Positions 51,890 to 63,800 of a DNA stretch of 64,000 nucleotides are shown here, one piece after another. The first letter of the stretch is position 1, and each line of letters starts with the position of its first letter. The translations under genes and the position numbers were made by a program. A model generated the notes under the pieces. That model was not told the DNA's origin, did not search any database, and saw only the letters and a program-made list of their open reading frames with translations. This stretch comes from Sycobia sp. Sy_11 (taxonomy: Eukaryota; Arthropoda; Insecta; Hymenoptera; Epichrysomallidae), in the NCBI GenBank assembly GCA_018907035.1, contig JACCIC010000175.1:372001-436000 (forward strand), written 5' to 3'.

Positions 51890-54800
51890 TATATACCGGT
51901 AATTCAGTAATATAATTTTAATGCTCAGTCTAATTTGATTATATGTTTCACTAATTAAGTAAGTATATTTCAGAAAGTCAACCAACATCAAGTAGTAAAT
52001 GTATCTTGATACCAGAAAAAAGAAAATTATTAAATAATGAAATAAATATTATATCAATTGAGTTTGCTTCAGATGTACATCGAAGAAATACAATCAAATG
52101 TTACTGTTAAAAGTAAGAAAAATTTTTAGTATTTATACTTCAATGATATTATTGATAATATAATAAATTACAGAACATCGAAAAATAGAACCTGCCCAAA
52201 AAGAAAATTATATTAATGATAAACTCAGAACTAGCAAGTAATTTAATTTGGTATTATGTCCTATAATTTTCGTACATTTATATTTTTTTTATTTAGTTTT
52301 ACATGAAGTGAAGGAGGAGAAAAATGAATTAGATTTTATTAAAAATCAACTTCAACGAATACAGGTTTTGCAAGAAAATTCTTCAAATACTTCTCAAGAA
52401 AAATTTTGTGGTAACATTTCTCAAATAAATAAGAAATTTACCTATAACATACCATTTAAAACGGCAAATGAATTTGAAGCGTTTAATTATGCTTTAAAAC
52501 CCGATGAACCCTTAATTAAAGATGTGGTATTTTTTTTTAATAAAATATAATATTATTTTGTTTTACAAGATATTTATTCTTTTTAGATTCCTGTTTTGAA
52601 AACTGGAGTGGATTCTTCTTTATAGATATCTAGAAGTCTTGTGAACATGTTAAAAATGTTTCTAAGTAAAGACGTTGCGATGCAATATGTCGCCATTACA
52701 ACAAAAAAAATTATAATGAAAAATACAGAATTTTTTAATAAAATCGAAGGTAAGAATAGAATGTTTTTCTTAAATTATAATATTTAGTGTTATATTTAAA
52801 ATTCATACTTTTTTAGTAATCATTAAGCATAGAAGAAATTTGATAGGGTTAGAAACCAATGACAAGGAAATAACTAGAGCATTAAGTAATGTTCTGTGCA
52901 ATGCAATTCGTGGTACAAGAGTTCAAGTACTCACAAGAGAAATTTATAAATTCTCAAAATGATAATGAAACTCTTGGTGATATGTATCATACTGTGCATC
53001 CACAAATAATTGCGACAGGTACAATTAGCAATGGAGTTTTGAAAATCGATGAAGGTAATCATGGATTAGAGGACGCATCAGATTTGGATTCAACCTCCAA
53101 CAGCTTCGAAGAAAGCTACTTACAAAATCATTCATAATAATAATCATCATTCCGATTATAGTTACTAAAGTAATTATGTATTAAAATACTATAAAATTAT
53201 AGAAATCTTTTCAAGTTATATTATATAAGATATGTTTAGTGCTATTATGTTTTTATAATTTTGTTATAAATATTTTGTTTGTTATTTATCTAAATCATGC
53301 TTTTTTCTTTAAATCTATTGTACATTTTATTTTGTAGCTGTAAAATATGAAAGATAAATATTTTGAATTTTCATAAGCATTTAACAAAATACATTTTGTA
53401 TGAATAATAATAAGAATATTTAGTCATATCATATGTCTATTTATAATATCGCATGAATTTTTAAAATAATTATCCGTTATTTAAGTAAATTAAATAAATT
53501 TATGCATGTGCGTGCATGAGCGCGTAAACGTATGTGTGGGGGGGGGGATTCTTAATATAATATTATTTTCCGATTAATTTGGTAGTAACTACAAATAACA
53601 TTAATAAAAACGGTCTCTATTCTATTTAAAAAAAAATTCAGTCTAAATAGTTAGAACATATCTAGTTTCAACGCAGTTTGTTATAGGTAGCGTAAGAGAC
53701 AGTTGGTTCACACAAATTGTGCTAGGTATTAAATACCTAAAAAATTAGGTTTAGAAATTGTATCTATAAATCGGCCTGAATGACCCGAAAAAACGTTACA
53801 TGTTAAGCTATTTTCTTCCGAAGTGAAATACCTTGTGACTAGGTTTCGTCCTAACCAAATACCTTGTTTATAGCGTAAAATTTTTTAGCACTTCTACTAG
53901 GGCCTCTAAATAGTAAAAACAAGTATTTTATTTGTTTATAAGATAATTTGACTAGTTTATCTATTTTTTTAATTTGTAAAAAGTTATACAGAATTGTTTC
54001 TTGGTGCATAACAAACAATTTTATATGGAAGAAAAGGCAATGATTACTATTAGTTTAAAACAAAATTTACAAAGAACAAGCGTCTAACTCGTCTAATCTT
54101 CTCGGCTATGTACTGGGTAAGATTTCGCAGTCTTTCGAGTTTGAAAATGTTACAAATTTAATAATTCATTATTATTATTGAATAGCACAAATCAGTTTAA
54201 TAAGTAAATATTTCAGTAAAATCTGTATTAAAATAAGAATATACAATAATTTATAATATGAGGGCATGAGTACATTCTTAACCCTTTAACGTCCAACTTG
54301 ACTATTTTTCAACTATATTTTCAGTGATGTGTAACACTAACTTAAAATGGTTCAAGAAATTCTTGAGATATCATTTTTAACGTAAAATTGTATGTACTTT
54401 CAGAATAAGGTATTAAAATTGTCGAATATTTTAACAATAAAAAGTTATAAACAATTTTTTGCAAAAAAACGTGAATTTTTGAAAAAAAAAATTCGTCTAA
54501 CCCAAATTTTCGAATGGAAAGAGGGTTCGCTCGCACGCCCAACACGTATATATTTGGTCAATGGCATGTATACTTTATTATAAAACAGTTGCAATACCGA
54601 AATTAAAAATGGTGGCCATCCAAACAACCCTTTTTCCACCAAACTTATCAAGAAAGGTTCGTGATTTTTTTCCTCGATCAGGATCGACTTAACGAAAAAA
54701 ATTTATAGAACAAGAAGTTGTTGAATTCATTAGAGAAGTCGTGTGAATTTTTTCAGACTTTTTGGAGCGACTTTCGGATTTTTGGATATGGCCATTTTTT

Positions 54801-57800
54801 GATAAATCCAAAAATCGCTCCGAAAATTCTGAAAAAATTCACAAGTATTTTTTGATTAATCTAAGCACTTTTTGTCCTATAACTTTTTTTGTAGAGTTGG
54901 TCTTTATTGAATGAAAAATTGTTGAATGTTCTTAGACGCTACTGAATGTAATGTTGTCCTGGTTTCACCACAATCAACATTTATTTATTGTTTTTTCTAA
55001 TCAAAGAACATTATTCTTCGTTTTTTATTTTACCTCGATAAACTCCTATATCAAGAAATTCAGAAAAAAAATATATGCTCTATTTCTGATTACTTTGTAA
55101 TTAAATTTTACGTTCGTAATAGGTCATAAGTATAATCTAAAAATACATACTATATAATGCGTAAATTAGCTATCTTTTCTTATACCTATTTTATAAATTA
55201 CTTTCTAAACTACTTATACCTATTTCATATTATACACACTCACGTTTCTTTCATACATTTATCAGCTAACGACCTGAAAATGTCGTGTAATCGAGGAAGT
55301 CGATATGAAATTTCAGAAAAAGAAAATTACAATGAATATGTATTTATTCCTGGTGAGGATTCGGGACAGTCTGATAATGATAGATCAAATGATGAAGATG
55401 AACTTCATGAAAATGTCACGACTAACTCGTCTGTTCCATTTCCTTCTGTTTCTTACACTAAAATATTTGATGATTATAATAATACTCAAAAAAAAATTAG
55501 AAGAAGCTCATGAATCTGTTTGGAAAAAAGGAGAGAAGGTGTACAATCATTCTCCTGAGAATGAGATTTTTTTATCCGAACCAGACAGAAAAAAAATTTT
55601 CAATTGTTGTCCGTAGATTTTTGATTTTTTCTCTCTAGAATTAAAAAATTACATTCTAGACGCTACGATAGAGAATGGATATGAGTTATCTCTAACGGAT
55701 TTGAATACTTTTCTAGGTGTTATAATTTTCTCAACCTATAACAAAAGACCATCTCAACGAGATTATTGGTCGACAAACCCATTTTTAAAAAGTGAAATAG
55801 TTTGCAACTCCGTAAGTAGAAATAACTTTGAACAAATAAAAAGTTTTTTGAAATGTTCGCAGTTGAAGGATAAAAATGATTTGGACAAAGTTTGGCGTGT
55901 CGAGCAATTACAAATATATTTAACACGAACATAAAGAAATTCGCCTATTTTTGCACAGCATTTTCGATCGATGAAATGATGGTTAAATATTTTGGTAGAT
56001 GTACTCTAAAACAATTTATAAGGGGAAAGCCAACTCGATTTGGTATCAAGCTTTGGGCTCTATGTAGTAGTTTTGGTTACCTTTTTCATTTTGACATTTA
56101 CTGTGGTAAAAACGACACAAATAATAGATTAGCAAATTGTACTCTAGGTAGCAGAGTAGTTATTCGAATGCTGGACAATATGTTGAAATCTTTATATCCG
56201 CGTAAATTACAACTGAATCATATTTAGTTCGACAATCTTTTTACTTGTCCAGATTTACTGGTTCATCTAAAGAGAATTGGTCTTCAAGCAACAGAGACAG
56301 TTAGAGAAAATCGGGTGACGGTAAAAAATATCTTGGATAAAAAAGTTCCTAAAGGTAGCAAGTAGCAAGGTAGGTAGCAAGCCCCTTGGTGTTGTAAAAA
56401 GATATAGTAGCACTGATCAACAGAAGGTGGAAATACCATTTCCGAATGCTTTTAAAATTTATAACCAATTTATGGGCGAAGTAGACATCCACGATCAGTA
56501 CTGTAATAAAGTGTTACCAAGTATCCGATCCAAAAATTGGACGTGGAATATTTTGTTGCGAATAAATTATTCGACAATTTTAATACCGTATTCTGAAATT
56601 ACATACAATTTTACGTTAAAAATGGTATCTCAAGAATTTCTTGAACCATTTTAAGTTAGTGTTACACACCACTGAAAATATTGTCGAAAAATGGTCAAGT
56701 TGGGCGTTAAAGGGTTAATGACACAATCAACTAAGGACGCTACTCTATCGCTGCTCGGACAGAACTAAAACTCCAGACTCTTCACCTGCATTAATTACAC
56801 AAGGAGAGTGTGCAGGTTAGCACAGGTAGAAGAAATAAGTTACAACGTGCAAGACATTGAAGTTCATAAAAGATAGCCTTACAAGTACGATGGTGGTCTC
56901 AGAAGTACCTGGCCTGACCTAGAGGTGGCGGTCGTTGCTCAAAAAATACCACTGTATTATAAAGTACACAATCTATAAAGCATATGTCTCAAGTTTGAAG
57001 ACGCCATGATCTTTAGTATTTGTTTGACAGCCATCAATAGTGAACGTTTTCAATGCATTTGTAAACATGGAAAAAAATGGTCATCGTTATGTGATGCAAT
57101 ACTTTTATTTGAAAGGCCTCAGTCCAACCAATATAAAAGCTGAACTAGACTCTATTCTGGGCGAAACTGCTCCATCATTTGCAACAGTAAAATATTGAGT
57201 AGCAGTTTAAACGAGGCCGTACGAGCTGTCAAGACGAGCATCGCAGTGGTCGACCAAACGAGGTGACGTCTCCAGAAATGTTAAAGAAAATCCAACAAAG
57301 CGGTAGTGGATGATCCTTGACTGAAAGTGCGTGAGGTAGCAGACATGGTAGGCATTTAAAAAAATGCGGTACATCGCATATTAACTGAAAATTTGAAGAT
57401 GACAAAGCTGTGTGCAAGATGGGTGCCGCATTTGCTCACAATGGAACAAAAACAGCGTCGTGAAGATGTTTCAGTTGAGTGTTTGGCAATGTTTCGCAAA
57501 AATAAAGCCGAAGTTTTGCGCCGTTTCATAATCATGCATGAAACATGCGTCCATCACTTCACACCCGAAACAAAAAAACAATCAAAACAATAGACTCAAA
57601 AAGGAGAACCGGCTCCAAAGAACGCAAAGACTGTTCCATCTGCAGACAAGGTTATGGCGTCGGAATTTTTGGGATATGCGTGAGATAATTTTCATTAACT
57701 ATTTTGAAAAAGAAAAAACTGTCAACGATGAGTTTTATGCGAACTTATTGCAACGTTTGAGCAAAAAAATCAAGCGAAAACGGCCGTATTTGGCTAAGAA

Positions 57801-60800
57801 GGAAGTGTTGTTCCATCAAGACAAGCTCACACATCCGTTATTGTAATCGCTAAAATTAATGAATTAAAATTTGAATTGCTACCTCATGCACCTTATTCGC
57901 CAGATTTAGCTGCCTTGGATTATTTTCTGTTCCCAGACTTGCAAAAATGGCACGCTGGTCAAAGATTTTCCAACAATAAAGAGGTGATGTCGGCAGTTAA
58001 TGACTATTATAAAGAGCTTGTAAATTCTTATCATAAAAAGTATATCGAACTTATTGAACATCGCTGGAAAAAGTGTATAGAGCTGAAAGGAGATTATGTT
58101 GAAAAATAAATATATTTTTTTCCAAAATTTTTGAGCTTTATTTGTTGGGCCAGGTACTTCTGGGACCACCCTCGTACACACAAGAAAAGCGTTCCAAGTT
58201 CATACACGCATCGGTACAAGGTTCAAAGTGCATTTCTAATAATGGTACTTCAAATACTCAAATTATGCCCAAGCGATTTATCTATTCTAGGTGACTTCAT
58301 ATTAAACACAAAATAGTGTTGAGACATAAAATGATACATGAAATCTTTTCGAAAAAGCAAAACATTCTGATTAATAGTAACATATCAAACACAAATAAAA
58401 TATGTGAAAAATCCAAATATATCTATTGAAATGTTTGTTTTCTATTTCCAAAGGTCAATTTCCTTCTTCTTAAGACTCGTTTCAATATGAGCTGTATAAA
58501 CTAGGTACCAACTTAATTTTGATACAGCGTTGAATACATAGAAAAGTTTTAGAAAAATTTGGATTGTACAGTAATAATTCTTGAATTGTTAAGAAAATCA
58601 ATAATAGTCTTAATAAAAAATCATTTTACGCAATCATTGATTGCATAGGACTTGATCTTAATTTTAATTTTTTTTTATTACTCTATTGAACGAATTTTAA
58701 GGAATCAAGATGAATAGCCATAAACAGTGTTTGGCGCATCGATACAAAAGCATAGAGATTCATCCAACTCTAGGAATTAGTTGGAACTCATAGCTACTGC
58801 GTGCTAAAGCAGGCCCAGGTTTGCTAAAAATGGTGTCTATTTTATTCAGTATTTTACGGGATGTAATCCTATTACAATAAAAATTCTATTTGCTTCTGTT
58901 TTCGATAAAAGTAGAAAAAATATATATATATTGCTAGCAACTTTTTTCTCGAAATAATGACAGCCATAATCACAATGATAATTTTTTATCATTTGTAAAT
59001 TAATAATACAATATTGTAAAAAATATTATTTATTACATTTTGCGTGTGCATAATATATTATAACTCTTTTCGTTAATATATAATCATTCGTTTCATAATC
59101 ATAAAATCATTAAATAAAAATTTTCTGCTGTTTAAATATGAAAGTAACTTACATTATCTGATTAAATATAAATAAATAAATAACTCTCGCCTTTACTATA
59201 TAAATTAAAAAAAGAATTAAAATAAGTTCATTAAAGGAGGGGAGGTACAAATAGTATAAATCAATGTAATGAATTAAAATAAATGATGTTTTAATAATAA
59301 ATAGAAATAAAAGACAATTGGTACTTATCCGACATAAGAAAGCCCCAGTCAAGTGGAGGGAAAAGCCCTTTAAGTACCAATTACTACCTTTATCTTAATA
59401 TATACAACGTAGTTTAATATATTCACGTTAGAAGTAAACACACTTAACTACAAGCTAAAAATCACGCGCAGAACGCTACAATACGCACAACGAGTTACAA
59501 TAATCAGTGAACATGGAATCGCGTGAAACCTAATGTACAATTAAAATACGTTAAACAAAAAGAAGACATGAATGGCCATTCAACTTCGGTGACAGCGTTG
59601 CCGTACATTTGAAAATATTTCGTCCAGGTACGGCCAACATGGTCAATTACCAGTTGCTCGCCGAGAAACGCGTCGGCTAGTAGTCACTTTATAGGTTGAT
59701 TGGTCTTCCATCAGATTCTTCAGTGTAGCGTTGACGTTGGGAAAGTGCGAATGCGTCTTTCTTCTACACTTGGTTGAGTAGATCGAAGGCGATACAAAAC
59801 TTTTCTTTCTATCTTTTTTCGTGACCAGAACGGTACTTGCCATTTGTATTACTGATATTACTATATAATACTAGTTATATAACCATATGGCGTAGTGTAA
59901 ATGGGGTAAAGTTTTCCAATCATATTTTATACTGGACCAATTGTGTTAGGCCAAGGATGGCATTAAAATTTTTCATTCCGTGTTGTGTTAGCTCTTGTAG
60001 TGGATTCCCGTCGTGGCCCGTCAAGGAGACCAAACCGTTGGTATCAATGGGATTGTTGATCAAGCTGAACTGATCTCTTCCATCAATTCAGCTTTCAACC
60101 GCACCTTCCTCTCGCTGAACATTCAATGTGTAACCGCGGATTATTTTATTTTTTATACAGCCAATACTGAGATATGTAAAATAATATTGTTATTTCCATG
60201 TATATAAGTTAAAGCGCAGTCGCTTAACTGTCCACTACTTTGCGTTCCACGCTGATATTAAATATGAGATATTCGCCAGTAATGTGAATCATTAACTGAT
60301 CGATATCTCTGGACCTAATTTAAGATGTACTCCTCTCAAAGATCGATTTTGAGCATATCGAGGATTATTCAATTACCGGTTTATAAAAAAATATGTTAAT
60401 GTTTACTGTAGTTTTTAAACGATTGAACAAAAAGACTTAGAATTTTTTGTTATTTTTTTATTCTAATCATTGTAGTTTTCAGAAAATTTAATTGGTATAA
60501 AAAGTAAATTCTAAATGGAAAGTTGATTTGGCGATTTTTCGGTTTAACGAATTTGTTCTCGAGAAAAGTTTCTGTAATTTCGTAACTTCAACTCGCATAG
60601 AAGCAATGCTGCTGGTTGATTTTCTTTGCTGTTAGTTAAGATTTAAATGTACGCATCGCAAATAACCCTATAATACATAAAAAAAAAACTTATCATTTCA
60701 CAAATTTTGAACCAAAAGACCTAATCTGATTCTGGACTACGAATCTAGTACATTACGCAACAATTTTCGGAACATGAGAGCTCTGAATATTCCCGCTATG

Positions 60801-63800
60801 AAAGTTAGAGGGAAGAAGTAGAAACTCCACTCACTTTACATGGGTAAGGCCTACCAAGAGTTTGTCCGGAGTTATGTAGTTCACTTCTGTTGAATATGTG
60901 CATCAGTGTGCCTTGCACAGAACGTCGTTTTAACCTTCAGAGGACCGGTAAACCAATACATAGGTTCAAAAATAAATTTTTTTTTATTTTAAATCAAAGA
61001 AGGTATCACCCTCACTCACTTTTCTTCCAATACATTCTATTAAACGAGAAACCTGACAGGGTGACGCCGCCTTGCGGCTAAATCTGGCGTGAAGTCCTAA
61101 AGTAGATGTTAGAAGAGCTTCCCCTCTATGGAGGGTAAAGAATAGGAGTGGAAACTCCACTAAAATCGTGTCAAATTACATAGCACAACCAAAGATAATA
61201 AGGGCTATTATCTCTGGCAGGACTTCACGCCAGAATTGTAAGGCACCCTGTGAGGTTCCTCTTCGTTCCTCGTTTCATAGCATGCATTGGAAGAAAAACT
61301 GAGTGGGGATATGTAGCGAGCCTGAAGAGAGGGGAAATTTAAATCTCTGCACCCCCACTCTTGCTTCTTTTCTTTCTTTCACAGCTTTCACTCGCTTTAG
61401 CTTTTGCTTTCTCTCTTTTTTGCACGCAGAACTATCGAGGGATTTACAAGAAAGCGACGTTTATCCGACAGATCTGAACTATCATTTCTGGCCAATTTTT
61501 GATAAGCTTTTCCCATGTAAAGCAAACGGAGTTTCCACTCCTCTCTACCAGAATTTCTGTCTTTACCTATCTTTACCCTCCATAATATTCAGGTTAGAAT
61601 CGTGACATAAACAGATAATAGCAGATAATAGCTACGATAAGATTCCCGACGCACGCAATCCGAGTGCGTGCATAAGGACTTTAAACACATAACAAATAAA
61701 TCTAAATTCAAGCTGCACTCACGGCGTTTTAAAAAATATTATAGCAGTCATAAATATATAATTGGTCATATCATTTTGATAATGTATATTTTATAAAATT
61801 ATTACTTTAAAATCGCTAATAGTTAAAGCTCTTTTTAAAACTGTATTGACTAAATAGAAAAAGTTACTATAATATTAATATAGCTCCTATTCAGTGCTAG
61901 TATGGGTAGCAATGTAATATATATAAATAGTAATTAAAAAATAAATTTTCTAATATAAATACGTTTGAAAATTAAATTTGTTTTAAAAGTAAAATTTAAT
62001 TCATTTATAATGAATTCATTTTGCATTTTTTATAATGGTTCTAAGAATTGAACTTACTAATAACAACAGAAAATACAAGAAAAAAAAGTCTACTAATTTT
62101 GATGAAGCTATATTGACGTAAATACATTATTATATTTTTTACTATATTAATCATACATTTATTAAACATAATAATTTCATAATGACTTAATTATTTTTGA
62201 TTTTGGTTGTTGATTTATTAATCCATTATCAAATATTTTATATTGGCTGCTTAGGAAAATTAGCTATCTCAAGCTTTTCTTATTTATCAATAATTCAGAA
62301 CTCCAAAGAAAATGCAATAACCATGAAATAATCTAATTGCCTATACATGTAATAAAAGGTAACAGTTAGCTTTAGTCTTCTAATCTATTTGTGTCGGAAT
62401 AATTTTTAATATTCCAAATATCTACACTAGAAATATGTTACATGAAAATGATATTATATGTTTAAACGATTTAATAAAGCAAAATTAAAATTCAACAAAA
62501 ATACAAAAATTAAATCACATTAATATAAGTAAAATTATGATATCATCCACATAATCTTTTCTTAGTTTTTTTAACTTCAATCAATATGTTGGGGTTTTCT
62601 ATTATTACATTAAGTAAATCAATTACCATTAAAAACAAATAAATTTATTAATAAAAATTTTATATAACTATAAAAATTTTTATAACTATTTAAACTTTTT
62701 CATTAAAGAAAAGATCACAATAATAAAAATAAAAATGAATAGAAGAGAAATTTTGTAAAAGAAGAGAAATTTTACAAAACAGGTTATTATATAATAGTAA
62801 ATGAGTTATAGACTATCTTAACTACTTATTAATGAAATACTTTGCATTGATATAAAATCTAGTTATTCAAACTACTATTTTTGTTTATGAAATTTAAGAA
62901 TTTATTTCAAAATTAATAAATTCTATTTTGATTATTTGAATATAAAATCATTTGATAAAAAACATTATGGCGTATTAATGCAAACAATATTTAATTTATT
63001 TTAAGTAACTAGCTTTTTAAATATTCTTTTTATAATATTTCTACATTTTCAGCACAATAATTATGTAATCTTAATAAATAACTTTGACATTAAAGCTGCT
63101 ATTGAATATCTGAAATCAATATTTGTTATTAATATGATTAACAATGTATTAACCAAACAAAGTATTAGATTCAAATTAAAAATATGGAATGAAAATGTTA
63201 AAATTATTTAAATATAATTTCATTAATCAACATTAATTGTTTTCAGCCCAATTATATACAAAAATGAAAAAATTAATTTGAAACGATTTATAATAATCAA
63301 AAAGAACAATAATATGTTATAATTATAGAAATTAATTCAAAATCTTAAATGCATACATTTCAAGAAAGAATTATAAAAGTATTAATAGAACTATTTAAAA
63401 AATATTTTGGAATAATTAGTAATAGATTAAAGAAATATACAATAATTCCTAAGTAAAAATAAATATAAATTAATAAAATTCAATAGCATTTTAAAAATTG
63501 TATTTTTATATATAGTATGATAATTAAATAATATTTCTCACCTTAAAATTTTTATTAAAGATGATAATTGAACATCATTAACTTTGTCTAGATTACAAAG
63601 AAACTTATGAATTATTTTTAACAAATTGTTTCTTCTTATTCCACATTCGTATTTAAAATATGCCATTGCAATTATTGCTAATTCATCCACTGACAATTGA
63701 TCAATGCATTTTTCCAAATGTAATTCAAAAGTATGCATTGAAATAGGAAATCTTTTATTCACTTTTAGTAAGAATGCATACTGTACTAAATTTTCTGCTG

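Noticed and set aside
54342..54545. 67-codon minus-strand frame ending EFLEPF
   Set aside because: Not a gene. It is the inverted copy of the piggyBac transposase 3' end in the left terminal repeat.
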